Shown piece after piece: positions 8,773-17,673 of a stretch of 64,000 nt of DNA. The notes under the pieces were generated by a model that saw nothing but the letters and a program-made list of their open reading frames with translations, had not been told where the DNA came from and made no database searches. A program made the position numbers and the translations under genes. The DNA is from Aliidongia sp035943795 (GTDB lineage Bacteria; Pseudomonadota; Alphaproteobacteria; ATCC43930; CGMCC-115725). The stretch's first letter is position 1. Every line of letters starts with the position of its first letter. The stretch is from assembly GCF_035943795.1 (NCBI RefSeq), contig NZ_DASZBY010000008.1:1-64000 (forward strand), in the 5' to 3' direction.

Positions 8773-9138
8773 TCAATGGGCGTCGAATTCCGGGAGCGCG
8801 TCCGGGACCAGCTTCTCGATCGCCTCGCGGACCTTGCCGAACAGCGGGAAAACCAGGTTGAACCGGCTGATCGTGAAGATCTCGAGCACCAGCGGCTGTA
8901 ACCCCGCGATGGCGAACGCCTTGCCCTGCCCCTTGCCGGCCTTGAACACGATCATGAGCGAGCGCAACCCGGCGCTGCTGATGTAATCGACCCCGGCAAG
9001 GTCGATGACGAGCGCGGACTTGGCCGTGGCCAGCGCCGCGGACAGCGCATCCTTGAAGGCTTCGGCGTTGGACAGGTCGATCCGGCCCGCCGCCGTCATC
9101 AGCACGGCATCGCCAAGGTTCGTTACGCTGCACTTCAT
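8773..9138 (-). CDS. STAS-domain anti-sigma factor antagonist
   Basis: 121-residue single STAS domain of the SpoIIAA/RsbV type. Its core is ALVIDLAGVDYISSAGLRSL; Ser54 or Ser55 just before AGL is the expected phosphoacceptor. It is the first gene of an operon with the MBL protein and the CHASE2-PP2C phosphatase. Expected role: phosphorylated by the kinase at 4.2 kb, dephosphorylated by the phosphatase, and controlling an unseen partner (sigma factor, cyclase or other output). Confidence 0.88.
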   Translation of the reverse strand: MKCSVTNLGDAVLMTAAGRIDLSNAEAFKDALSAALATAKSALVIDLAGVDYISSAGLRSLMIVFKAGKGQGKAFAIAGLQPLVLEIFTISRFNLVFPLFGKVREAIEKLVPDALPEFDAH

Positions 9139-9364
9139 CGACCGGCCGCTCCCACGACGTACGACTGACCATCCTTGCGACCAACCCTATCGCAATTTTC
9201 GCGGAATAGGGATTCCCCTCTGGAACGGCCGTGACCTGCTGCGCGCCCCCGATCGAGTCCCAGAGGACGTTCTCAAGTTCAGAATCTATTAATGAAGTTT
9301 TTCGAGCGCAACTTAACCGTTATTTCACGGATCTTCACTTATATTGCATTTAATGTTATTTTTC

Positions 9365-10000
9365 ATGCGAAAGCAGCGCGCCATGAAGTTTGGACAAATA
9401 CTCGCTCTTGCTGGCACATTCCTAGCCTTCATTGGCAGCGCCAATGCTGATCCCATCAATTTCTCGACGACCGGTTACTCGATTACCGGTATCGGCGCGG
9501 AATTTCAGACGGACTACGACAGCTTCACCGTCACCGGACTGTCGGGAATCGTCAATACCAACGCCGCCACGCCGGTCGAGATCGGGACCTATTCATTCAC
9601 GGTCGGCCCGAATTGCTATGCTTGTACTCAGGCGCCATCGGGTTTCACGAGCAGCTTCACCGCGACGATCGGCACCCAGACAAAGAGCATCCTGCTGCCC
9701 TGGTCCTGGTCCAGCACCGGGCCGGTCGACTCACTGGTCGTCGGCAGCGCCGCTCCGGTGAATTTCAATCTCGGCACCGAGACCCTGGCCGTGACCGGCT
9801 TGAGCCTCGGCGATCTCAGTTCGGCCGGCGGCACGGTCTCCGGGAACATCTTCGCGAACTTCGACTTCCGGCCCCTCACCGCTGCCTTTGCCGCCAACAA
9901 CGTCGCGGAGCCGGTTTCGATCGCCGTGTTCGGCGTCGGCCTGGTGGGATTTGGCGTGATGGCGATCCGCCGTCGACGCAAGTCCGCCACGCCCGTCTGA
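9365..10000 (+). CDS. Exported protein with PEP-CTERM-like C-terminal anchor
   Basis: About 211 residues with a signal peptide (ILALAGTFLAFIGSANA before DPINFS), a Ser/Thr/Gly-rich body with one CYAC cysteine pair, and a tripartite C-terminus: EPVSIAVFGVGLVGFGVMA then RRRRK. This resembles PEP-CTERM sorting tails, which are cut by exosortase, but has AEPVS instead of VPEPxS. ATG at 9383 is an equally good start; neither has a clear ribosome site. It is followed after 13 bp by the unknown 439-residue gene. No exosortase is in the window. The upstream 9139-9364 region is AT-rich and probably holds the promoters for this gene and the STAS operon. Confidence 0.72.
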   Translation: MRKQRAMKFGQILALAGTFLAFIGSANADPINFSTTGYSITGIGAEFQTDYDSFTVTGLSGIVNTNAATPVEIGTYSFTVGPNCYACTQAPSGFTSSFTATIGTQTKSILLPWSWSSTGPVDSLVVGSAAPVNFNLGTETLAVTGLSLGDLSSAGGTVSGNIFANFDFRPLTAAFAANNVAEPVSIAVFGVGLVGFGVMAIRRRRKSATPV

Positions 10001-10013
10001 TCGCAGGGCGCCG

Positions 10014-11333
10014 ATGCCGGTCGATACGGTCGCCATCATCGATGGATTGAAGCTGCCGCTCGAACGGGCCTCCGAGGCGAAGTTCGGCGAGGTGGCGCTC
10101 CTGCTCGAGGAAATCCGCGACCTGCCCGGAATCCAGCAAGTGCTGGATCACGTCCGCCCGCGCCTGGTCAAGGCGCGACCGCGACGCAAGCCGAACCTGC
10201 AAAGGCTGTTCTACCTTCCGCTCGAAGACCTGATGGTCGATGGACAGGCCTCTCCCGGCAACGGCTTGTTACCCCGCCATCTGCCCGCGGCGCTTTGGCG
10301 CCATGTCGTCCAGTCCGCCAATAACGAGACGCGCAGGCAGCTCGAAACGACGCTGCGGCGGGTCAAGGCCGACGACCGTGCCGGACAGCGGGCCGTCGCC
10401 CGAAGGCTCTGGCCGTGGGTTGCCGGCGTGCTGACCGAACTCGCGGCCGGCCCGGCCAAGGCCGCACGCGCCCTCGGTCCCGATGCCGCCCTCCACGCCG
10501 AACTGATCGAGATCGCCACGCTGTGCCAGGTCGCCGATGCGATCGAAATCCTGAAGGAGGAGTTGCCGGCCCGGCCGATCTCTCCCCTGGGCGACGAGCA
10601 GATGGGGCTGGTCCGGCGCGTCATCGCCCGCCACGCGGCCGGCGATCCGGAGCGGACCTACGTACTGGTGCTTGCGGTGATGGTGCGGATGGCGAAGCCC
10701 ATCGATTTTCTCAAGAGCTTCATGGGCCTGACCCTGGGCCTGCCGGCGTCCGACCGGGCACAGGTCTTCGATCGCCTCGCGCGCCTGATCGTGAGCGACG
10801 TGGGTTGCGCGGCGCGTCGGTTGGAAACCGTGCACCGTGGCGATCCGATCGCCGTGGCCGACGGGGCTCGCGCCCTGGTCGCCGGCTTTACCGCGATCGA
10901 AAAAACACTCAGGAACGACCCGGGAATGCGCCGGCAGATCGGCGACGCGCGCAAGATCGCCAAAGCCGCAGTGACGCAATTGCTGGACGATGTGCAGGGC
11001 AAGGTGGCGGCGGCGGTCGAGATCGGCGCCGAAGCACCGTACGAGATCCTGGTCGAGACCGAGAACGGCATCCTCGCCCTGCGCAAATGCCAGAGTTTCG
11101 CGGCACAGATCGGGCTCGACAGGGCGGTCGCCAGTCTGCTCGGCAGGATCGTGGCGGAGGTTCGCCGTAAGGTCGACACGCTGTTCGAAACGATTGCCGG
11201 ACGTGCCGGCAGGATGCGCGACCGCGGCACCGCGATGCTGGAACTCTATTGGGCCGTACGCATGACGGAATTGGCCAGCAACCCGGACGATGCCGACAAG
11301 CTGCGACGCGAAGGCCTCGGTCTGATCGGTTGA
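10014..11333 (+). CDS. Conserved hypothetical, helical, 439 residues
   Basis: I do not recognise this protein. It is soluble-looking, without signal peptide or membrane helix, rich in Arg, Ala and Leu and predicted mostly helical. An early basic segment (KARPRRKPNLQRLFYLPLED) is followed by long amphipathic helices. It begins 13 bp after the PEP-CTERM-like gene and is followed by the DUF2333 gene after 72 bp, so the three may be co-transcribed. The DUF2333 neighbour suggests an envelope-linked pair of unknown function. Confidence 0.75.
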   Translation: MPVDTVAIIDGLKLPLERASEAKFGEVALLLEEIRDLPGIQQVLDHVRPRLVKARPRRKPNLQRLFYLPLEDLMVDGQASPGNGLLPRHLPAALWRHVVQSANNETRRQLETTLRRVKADDRAGQRAVARRLWPWVAGVLTELAAGPAKAARALGPDAALHAELIEIATLCQVADAIEILKEELPARPISPLGDEQMGLVRRVIARHAAGDPERTYVLVLAVMVRMAKPIDFLKSFMGLTLGLPASDRAQVFDRLARLIVSDVGCAARRLETVHRGDPIAVADGARALVAGFTAIEKTLRNDPGMRRQIGDARKIAKAAVTQLLDDVQGKVAAAVEIGAEAPYEILVETENGILALRKCQSFAAQIGLDRAVASLLGRIVAEVRRKVDTLFETIAGRAGRMRDRGTAMLELYWAVRMTELASNPDDADKLRREGLGLIG

Positions 11334-11405
11334 CTTTGTGTCGGAGCGGTTCGGTACCATCTATAGTGGGACCGCGACACCCATCCTCGTCCAAGGCGTC
11401 TTCCC

Positions 11406-12431
11406 ATGACCATCGCAAGTTTCTTCGACTCCGTCGGCACGCGGTATGCCGACTGGCGACGGGAACGCTCGTTCTTCGGCAAGGCCGGCTGGGTCGCGGC
11501 CGGCGTCCTGGTGATCTTCGCACCGTTCCTGATCGTCTATCTGGCGGAATACCAGATCGCCGACGACCCCGACCTCAAGCCCAATCCCGCGTTCGAGGTC
11601 CAGGGCGGCAGCCGGGCGGTCGCCATGGCGGCGACCCTGATGGATGCGGAGATCCACGACGGCACCTGGGCGCCGAGCCGCCTCTGGTACCATCCGCTCG
11701 CCTACAGTTCGAACATGAAGAACTTCCAGATGGGCGAGCAATATGCCGTCTCGCGCTTCGCCGGCGAGATGGCGGATCTGCTGGGCCGCGACCGTGGTGC
11801 GGGCGACACCGACCCGGACCTGCGCAAGGCCAAGGGCGCCTTGAGCTTCGATCCGGCGATCTGGTCGCTGGTCACCTCGAACGGCTCAGTGCCGCAGTAC
11901 GAGCACGGCGTCGAATTCCTGAATTCCTACAATCGCCGCCTGGGCGCGGGGCAAGCCCGCTTCGACAAGATCCCGGCGAACCTGTCGCTGTTCCTCGACC
12001 GCATCAACAAGGACCTGCAGAGCCAGAGCGCCATCATCGGCCTGACGGTACTGGAGCCGACCGACTATACGCCGGCCCAGATGCAGCACATGACCGACGC
12101 CGAACGCTCCATGGTCAGCACGAACGGCGGCTACTTCGACAGCCGCGCCTCGCAAGTGTTCTACGCGACCAAGGGCCGCCTCTACGCCTATTACGTGATC
12201 CTCGACGCCATCGGCACGGATTTCCACGACGTGATCGAGGCGAAGCGGGTCGGCGACCAGTGGCAGGACATGATCGGGACGCTCAGGGTCGCCGCGACCT
12301 ACAAGAAATATTGGCCGGCGAATGGCGAGCGGGGCGACAGCATGGTGCCGAACGACCTCGTCTGGCAGGGCTATCTGCTGGGCCGCGCCGACGCGCTCTT
12401 GAGCGTGCTGACCGACACGATCAGCAAATAG
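11406..12431 (+). CDS. DUF2333 family membrane protein
   Basis: 341 residues with one N-terminal membrane helix (about residues 27-46, GWVAAGVLVIFAPFLIVYLA) and a large periplasmic domain. Family-like segments are RLWYHPLAYSSNMKNFQMGE, FYATKGRLYAYYVIL and the C-terminal PNDLVWQGYLLGRADALL. The family is widespread in proteobacteria and has no assigned function that I know of. It is convergent with the hydrolase gene, 4 bp away. Confidence 0.82.
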   Translation: MTIASFFDSVGTRYADWRRERSFFGKAGWVAAGVLVIFAPFLIVYLAEYQIADDPDLKPNPAFEVQGGSRAVAMAATLMDAEIHDGTWAPSRLWYHPLAYSSNMKNFQMGEQYAVSRFAGEMADLLGRDRGAGDTDPDLRKAKGALSFDPAIWSLVTSNGSVPQYEHGVEFLNSYNRRLGAGQARFDKIPANLSLFLDRINKDLQSQSAIIGLTVLEPTDYTPAQMQHMTDAERSMVSTNGGYFDSRASQVFYATKGRLYAYYVILDAIGTDFHDVIEAKRVGDQWQDMIGTLRVAATYKKYWPANGERGDSMVPNDLVWQGYLLGRADALLSVLTDTISK

Positions 12432-12435
12432 CGCG

Positions 12436-13287
12436 TCAGACGAGTTCCGGCAGCAGGTGGCAGCGCCACAGCGTGTCTTCGAAGTCCCGACGAAAGAAGC
12501 CGAAATGGCCAATGCGCCGGGCACCGACCTCGGCGGGCGCCAGGCGTTTCATGCGGCGCGGCGCGCCCGAATAGCTGCCGTGAAGCGCTTCGGTGTTGCG
12601 CGCCGACATGAATTCGTCATCGGTGAAGGAGAGCGAGACGATCGGCAGCGCCAGTGCTGCGTAGGCTTGGCGTGCGTCCGGCCCCTCGGCACCCGCCGCA
12701 TAGTCCGGATCCAGGCACCAACGGCGCCATTGCCACATGACGCCGGCCGGCAAGTCGCCGACCTTGCGCAGGCGCCGGCCGGGGAAATAGCCGCAGATCG
12801 TCGTCGCCACCGGCGCCGCGACGTACCAGAGCCACCATGCCATTCGCCGGAGCCGAGGCGCGTTCTCGCGCCAGTAGCCGCTGCCGGTCGCGATCGTCAC
12901 CATCTTGGCGACACGGTCATTGCCCGGAACGAAGGGCAGGATCTGGCCGCCCAGGCTATGGCCGATCCAATAGAGCGGCCGACCGTCGATCTGCTCGTCC
13001 ATCGCCGCGATGGCGGCGGCACAATCATGCCGGGCCCAGGCGAGAATGTCGGTGTCCAGGTCTCGAAGTCCGCCGCGGCGCGACAGGCCGATGCCGCGAT
13101 AATCGAATGTCGCGACCAGGAAGCCTTGGGCGGCGAGCCAGCCGGCGAACGCGGCGTAGAAGGTCTGGGACACGCCCATCGCGGCCGCGATCAGCACGCC
13201 GGCCTTGATCCGGCCCGGCGGCGCGAACAGCCGCATCTGAATGGCCTGCCCGTCTCCGACGGCGATCTGCCGCTGCGTGAATTCCAT
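12436..13287 (-). CDS. Alpha/beta-hydrolase fold esterase
   Basis: 283 residues, cytoplasmic. The nucleophile elbow is WIGHSLGGQ (Ser111). FDYRGIGLS precedes it, TDDEF near the C-terminus probably carries the acid, and GHFGFF the catalytic His. It resembles the alpha/beta-hydrolase proteins often labelled YheT- or BAAT-like. The substrate is unknown. It is a lone gene between convergent and same-strand neighbours. Confidence 0.82.
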   Translation of the reverse strand: MEFTQRQIAVGDGQAIQMRLFAPPGRIKAGVLIAAAMGVSQTFYAAFAGWLAAQGFLVATFDYRGIGLSRRGGLRDLDTDILAWARHDCAAAIAAMDEQIDGRPLYWIGHSLGGQILPFVPGNDRVAKMVTIATGSGYWRENAPRLRRMAWWLWYVAAPVATTICGYFPGRRLRKVGDLPAGVMWQWRRWCLDPDYAAGAEGPDARQAYAALALPIVSLSFTDDEFMSARNTEALHGSYSGAPRRMKRLAPAEVGARRIGHFGFFRRDFEDTLWRCHLLPELV

Positions 13288-13336
13288 GACGTCCTCCCCG
13301 GCCGATGCTAGCGCATCATCCCGCTCACAGGGATGA

Positions 13337-15796
13337 CTAGGATGCGGCGACGCGCTTCAGGTCCGGTTGATCGTACGAGGTCCAGTCGCGACGCTCGTCG
13401 AACAGCAGGGTCGCGGTTTCCAGATTGACCGGACGGGAGAAATAATACCCCTGGCCGATATCGCAGCCGAGCGACTGCAGAATCTTCGCCTGCTCCGCCG
13501 TCTCGACGCCCTCCGCCACCAGTTCGAGGCCGAGGTCCTGGCCCAGTTCGATGATGGTCTGGACCAGCCGCAGCGCATCCGGATTGTCGACGATCTCGAT
13601 CACGAACGACCGGTCGATCTTCAGCACGTCGAACGGAAAGCGATGCAGGTAGCTGAGCGACGAGAAGCCGGTGCCGAAATCGTCGAGCGACAATTCGACG
13701 CCGCGGCCTTTGAAATCGCGCAGCAATTGGACCATGCCGGCCGGATCGTCGAGCAGGACGCCTTCGGTGACCTCGAGCTTCAGTAGATGGGCCGCGGCCG
13801 GATCGCGGTCGAGATAATGCAGGATCTCGCGGGCGTTGGTCGGATCGGCGATCTGTCTCGGCGACAGGTTGACGGCGACCGTGAAGCGCTGGTCCAGCGT
13901 CCGGTTCGAGACCCAGTTCTTCGCCTGGTTCGCCGCCGCGTCGAGCACATATTTGCCGAGGTCGAGGATCGCCCGGCTCTCCTCGGCGATCGGAATGAAC
14001 CGGCCCGGTGGAATTTGGCCGAGTTGAGGATGCATCCACCGCGCGAGCGCCTCGAACCCGCTCAGCCGGCCGCTCTTCAGATCGATCAGCGGCTGATAAT
14101 GCAGTTGGATGTCGCGATTGCGAATCGCGTCCGGCAAGTCCGACTCGATCAGCAGCCTGCTGCGGCTTTCCTCGCGCAGGGTCGCATCGAAGAATTTGAT
14201 ACGGCCGCCGCCGGCTCGCTTCGCCTGTTCATGGGCCGCACGGGCCGAGGTCAGCAGGTCCTGGGCGGCACTGCCCTCGGGCTCGCTCGTCGCAAAGCCG
14301 ACGCTGACGTCGATCGTTATGGTCCGCTCTTCGATCGACAACACCATGGGAAAGGCGGCGGCCAGACGATCGGTCAGCCGGGCCGCGCGAGCGGGATCGG
14401 TCGCGTCGAGCAGCATGGCGAACTCGTCGGCGCCGATGCGTGCGCAATTCTCGTCGGGGCCGACCAGGGTCCGAAGGAAATGGGCGATTTCGATCAGCAC
14501 CCTGTCGGCGATGCGCGAACCATACGCGTTGTTGACGCGACGGAAGCGATCGATGTTGACCACGACGACCGCGTGAGGCGCCGTTGTCGGCAGGCCATCC
14601 AGAAGCTGCAGGAAGTAGTTCCGGTTGTTGACGCCGGTCAGCGGATCTTCATAGGCGGTCGCCTCGAGCTTTCGCTCGTAATTCTTCTGCAGCGTGATGT
14701 CGCTCCAGATCAGGAAGGCATTGCCATCGACCGTTTCTTCCCGGCTGATCTTGAGCCACCGCCCATCCGCCAGCTGCAATTCGCCCGGCACGCAAAGCCG
14801 GGCCGCCCGGGCGGCGTCGCCGCCGGCGACGGTATCGACGAACCGGTCACCGTCCTTCACCCCGTGCCCGGCGTGCCCCAGCAATTCCTCGACCCGGCTG
14901 TTGCAGACCAGGATGATGCCTTCCCGGTCGAGCAGCATCATGGCTTCGGTCGAGGATTCCAACGCCTCGACGAGACGGCCTTCGGCGAAGCGCCGCTGCG
15001 TTTTCTCCTTCGCCACCATCTGGCTGATGCGCTGTTGCATCACGGTCATCGAGCCGAGCAGCGCGCCGGCCTCGTCGGTGCCGCCTGGCGGAATGGCGGC
15101 GTCGAGTTCGCCGGAAGCGATGCGATCGGCCACGGCCGCAGCCGACGACAGCGGGCGCACGATCCGCCGGGATAGGAAGAACGCCAATACCAGCGAAACC
15201 AGAATCGCCGCGATCGTCAGGGCGCCGCTCGTGCGGTTTGCCCGACCGGTCACCGCCGTCGTCTGCTGCCGGTTGGCGAAGCCATCGGCCGCCATCTTCT
15301 CGATCAATCGATCGAAGCCGGCGCGCAATTCGTTCGACAGGCGCAGGGCATCCCCGCCGTTGCGGTCGCCCGAAGTGTTCTTCTGGCTGAGCCACGCCTG
15401 GGCCAGGGTCCGCACGTGACGAACTTCGGCCGCCGCCTCGGGCGAGGATGCCCGGGCTTCGGCCACATCCAGGTCCTCGAAAAAGCTCTCCTCGGGATCA
15501 TCGGCGTCGGGCGCGCTCACCTTGCCGTCGAGCATCGGATTGCCCATCTGCTCGAACATCGTGTTCGCCGCCCGGGCATAGTTGATCGCCATCAGCGGGC
15601 GATCGTAGGTCTCGATGCCGAGTTGGCCGACCTCGCGAATCTCGATCGTGCCCCACACGCCCAGCGCCCCGGTGATGGCGCTCATCCCGAGGAAGGCCAG
15701 AAGCATCCTGCTCCGGATCGATCGAGACAGGCCAAACCGATACAAGAGCTTTTCCCCTGTTCTTTCGATGGGCGAAGAGCGGGCGGGTGACGTCAT
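13337..15796 (-). CDS. Membrane GGDEF/EAL c-di-GMP signalling protein
   Basis: 819-residue inner-membrane protein. Order: TM1 (about 31-50), periplasmic helical sensor, TM2 near residue 210, HAMP, PAS-like segment (about 275-380), GGDEF, EAL. The cyclase signature reads RIGADEF, so the second Gly is Ala and cyclase activity is doubtful. The EAL half looks intact: FEALARW, VNLSPRQ, LEVTEG, LDDFGTGFSSL, LKIDRSF and VAEGVET. It is probably a c-di-GMP phosphodiesterase. ATG at 15796 overlaps the cupredoxin stop by four bases, so it is the last gene of the DUF3034-globin-cupredoxin operon and likely its signalling output. Confidence 0.92.
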   Translation of the reverse strand: MTSPARSSPIERTGEKLLYRFGLSRSIRSRMLLAFLGMSAITGALGVWGTIEIREVGQLGIETYDRPLMAINYARAANTMFEQMGNPMLDGKVSAPDADDPEESFFEDLDVAEARASSPEAAAEVRHVRTLAQAWLSQKNTSGDRNGGDALRLSNELRAGFDRLIEKMAADGFANRQQTTAVTGRANRTSGALTIAAILVSLVLAFFLSRRIVRPLSSAAAVADRIASGELDAAIPPGGTDEAGALLGSMTVMQQRISQMVAKEKTQRRFAEGRLVEALESSTEAMMLLDREGIILVCNSRVEELLGHAGHGVKDGDRFVDTVAGGDAARAARLCVPGELQLADGRWLKISREETVDGNAFLIWSDITLQKNYERKLEATAYEDPLTGVNNRNYFLQLLDGLPTTAPHAVVVVNIDRFRRVNNAYGSRIADRVLIEIAHFLRTLVGPDENCARIGADEFAMLLDATDPARAARLTDRLAAAFPMVLSIEERTITIDVSVGFATSEPEGSAAQDLLTSARAAHEQAKRAGGGRIKFFDATLREESRSRLLIESDLPDAIRNRDIQLHYQPLIDLKSGRLSGFEALARWMHPQLGQIPPGRFIPIAEESRAILDLGKYVLDAAANQAKNWVSNRTLDQRFTVAVNLSPRQIADPTNAREILHYLDRDPAAAHLLKLEVTEGVLLDDPAGMVQLLRDFKGRGVELSLDDFGTGFSSLSYLHRFPFDVLKIDRSFVIEIVDNPDALRLVQTIIELGQDLGLELVAEGVETAEQAKILQSLGCDIGQGYYFSRPVNLETATLLFDERRDWTSYDQPDLKRVAAS

Positions 15797-16122
15797 TGGA
15801 CGGTGACGTGGAGCTTCATCTTCGGGTGGATATGGCAAAAGACGTCGAAACTTCCAGATGTCGTGAACCTGATATCGACGCTGGTGCCCGGGTCGGTTTC
15901 CGCGGATTCGAACTTGAAGCCGGCATTGTCGACGAAAACCTGATGGGTGAACTGGTCGTCGTTCGCGATGTGAAGCGTATCGCCTTTGTGAATTTCGATT
16001 TCGCTTGGATTGAACGTGCGCTTTTTCTGCGAGATGACCAAGGTTTCCGCCGCAAAGGCGTCGAACGCCAGCAGGACGATGGCGCAGCTTACGCCCAGCA
16101 GGACCTTGGTACGCGTGCTCAC
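15793..16122 (-). CDS. Exported cupredoxin (plastocyanin-like)
   Basis: 109 residues with a signal peptide (cut near residue 24, DAFAAETLV). The type 1 copper ligands are all present: His60 in FTHQVFV, Cys96, His99 and Met102 in FCHIHPKMKL. It is a periplasmic blue-copper electron carrier or copper binder, and related proteins are often mislabelled methylamine utilization proteins. ATGA overlaps join it to the globin gene upstream and the GGDEF/EAL gene downstream, implying translational coupling. Confidence 0.9.
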   Translation of the reverse strand: MSTRTKVLLGVSCAIVLLAFDAFAAETLVISQKKRTFNPSEIEIHKGDTLHIANDDQFTHQVFVDNAGFKFESAETDPGTSVDIRFTTSGSFDVFCHIHPKMKLHVTVQ

Positions 16123-16553
16123 GGCTTCACCATCTGGCGTTCCATCGGGGCGAGAATGGCCAGGAACTTCGCCTGGGTACTCCAGGGCAGGCTCCGCCGA
16201 TCCATCGCCGCCTCGAGATCCTCGACCAGGGCGTTGAAATCGGCCTCGTGCAGGTTGAGCCCCGCGTGCGTGTCGTGCATCGAGCGCCGCTTGTACTCGC
16301 AGCCGCCGCCGGTCAGCATGCAGAATTGCTCGTAGATCAGTCCTTTCAGCCGAGGAATGTTGACATCCTCGAAGATCATCTTGATGCGGTCGTCGGCGAG
16401 CGCGTTGTCGATCATGTCGCCGGCGAGGGCCGTCACGCCGGCCTGACCGCCCATGTCGTCATAGAGGGTCGTTTCGGCGAGACCGGGGCGTGCGACGGCA
16501 AGGAGCGCCAGTCCCGCGAGAACGGGAGCGAAGCGGGTGATCGACGTTGGCAT
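16119..16553 (-). CDS. Exported group I truncated haemoglobin
   Basis: 144 residues. A signal peptide (FAPVLAGLALLAVARPGLA) is unusual for a truncated globin, which is normally cytoplasmic. The globin core runs from TLYDDMGGQAGVTALAGDMI; His96 in MHDTHAGLNL is the expected proximal haem ligand. Cys78 and Cys85 flank a TGGG turn. ATG at 16553 has AGAGGAAAG just upstream, which decides the start. It overlaps the cupredoxin start by four bases. Likely role: O2, NO or redox sensing or detoxification in the periplasm with the cupredoxin. Confidence 0.88.
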   Translation of the reverse strand: MPTSITRFAPVLAGLALLAVARPGLAETTLYDDMGGQAGVTALAGDMIDNALADDRIKMIFEDVNIPRLKGLIYEQFCMLTGGGCEYKRRSMHDTHAGLNLHEADFNALVEDLEAAMDRRSLPWSTQAKFLAILAPMERQMVKP

Positions 16554-16570
16554 CTTTCCTCTGCCCATCG

Positions 16571-17485
16571 TTAGAAGCCCAGCTGCAGGGAGGCGTAGAC
16601 GCCGTCCTGGTCTTTCCGGGTCGCAATGCTTCCAAGATCGACGTAGGCCAGGGTCAGCGACGCATGCTTGTCGAGAAAATAGGCCGCGAACAGGTCGTAG
16701 GCGTTCTGTTCGGCAAAGCCGAGATTGTTCGGCTTGGTCCGATAGTCTGCGCCGATCGCAAAACGCTTCGAGATCAGATAGGCGGCCGAGCCTTCGAACT
16801 CCGGCTGGTAGCTGTCATCCTTGGCGCTGCCGAAGCCCAGGATGCCGAACTGGTTGGCCTTGGTCATGCGCAACGTGCCGGAGACCAGTACGCTTTCCGA
16901 CAGCAGCAGCTTGGTCGCCGCCGCATAGAAGTCGACGCCATCGGTATCCTTGGCGCCGACCGCCTTCAGGATGTCGCCCCGATCGTTCGACTTGTACTGC
17001 AGGCCGATCGCCGTCTGCGGCAACCAGGACTGGTCGTATACGAGCTGGCCGAACAGGCGAAGCTTCGCGCCGACGACGTTCTCGTCGAAAGTGAAGCCCT
17101 TGCCGAGCCCGAGCGCCGCGCCGGTCGCGCGCGTATCGAACGACTGGTGGGCATACGACAGCTCCACCCGGTCATAGAGCCCGACGGCCACGCCGGCCGA
17201 ATTCAGGTTGAAGCTGCGCAGCCCGACGAAGGTTTCATGCGCGGTGATGCCGATGCCGTCGGCCGTGCCGTAGCCGCCGATGACGGCCCAGGTCGCTAAA
17301 CCGCCGCCGCCCGCTCCCTCGACCTGGCTGACGCCGCCGGTCGCCAGCAGCTTGCCCTCGTCGAACAGCGGACGTACGCGTTCCGGCTCGTCGGCGGAAG
17401 GATCCGCGGCGTCCTGGGTGGCGGCCATCGCCGGAATCACCAGCATGGATAGCGCGAAACAAGATAGGATGTGTCGAACGTGCAT
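16571..17485 (-). CDS. DUF3034 family outer-membrane protein
   Basis: About 304 residues with a signal peptide (ILSCFALSMLVIPAMA) and alternating beta strands ending in Phe (YASLQLGF), the mark of an outer-membrane beta barrel. Segments such as DEGKLLATGGVSQVEGAGGG and ADYRTKPNNLGFAEQNAYDL match the DUF3034 family as I know it. It is the first gene of the operon and lies 17 bp before the globin. ATG at 17485 is chosen; GTG/ATG alternatives lie within 10 bases. The transported substrate is unknown. Confidence 0.85.
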   Translation of the reverse strand: MHVRHILSCFALSMLVIPAMAATQDAADPSADEPERVRPLFDEGKLLATGGVSQVEGAGGGGLATWAVIGGYGTADGIGITAHETFVGLRSFNLNSAGVAVGLYDRVELSYAHQSFDTRATGAALGLGKGFTFDENVVGAKLRLFGQLVYDQSWLPQTAIGLQYKSNDRGDILKAVGAKDTDGVDFYAAATKLLLSESVLVSGTLRMTKANQFGILGFGSAKDDSYQPEFEGSAAYLISKRFAIGADYRTKPNNLGFAEQNAYDLFAAYFLDKHASLTLAYVDLGSIATRKDQDGVYASLQLGF

Positions 17486-17673
17486 GGGCACCATTCATGG
17501 CGCCCAGGGATCAAAATAGAGTTAACGTCCGTGCGCACACGACATTGTTGCGGCGGAAATCTTTAACAATCAGCCCGGTCCCGTGCCATCGTGCGGTAGC
17601 CGAATATCCCCATGATCGAAGCGGGACGAAAACCCAGCCGGTCCCCGTTCCTCTCCGAAAGGATTTAAGGCCG

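Noticed and set aside
13316..13336. 7-bp stem (TCATCCC/GGGATGA) after the GGDEF/EAL gene
   Set aside because: Short stem, seven-base loop and no T run; too weak to call a terminator.
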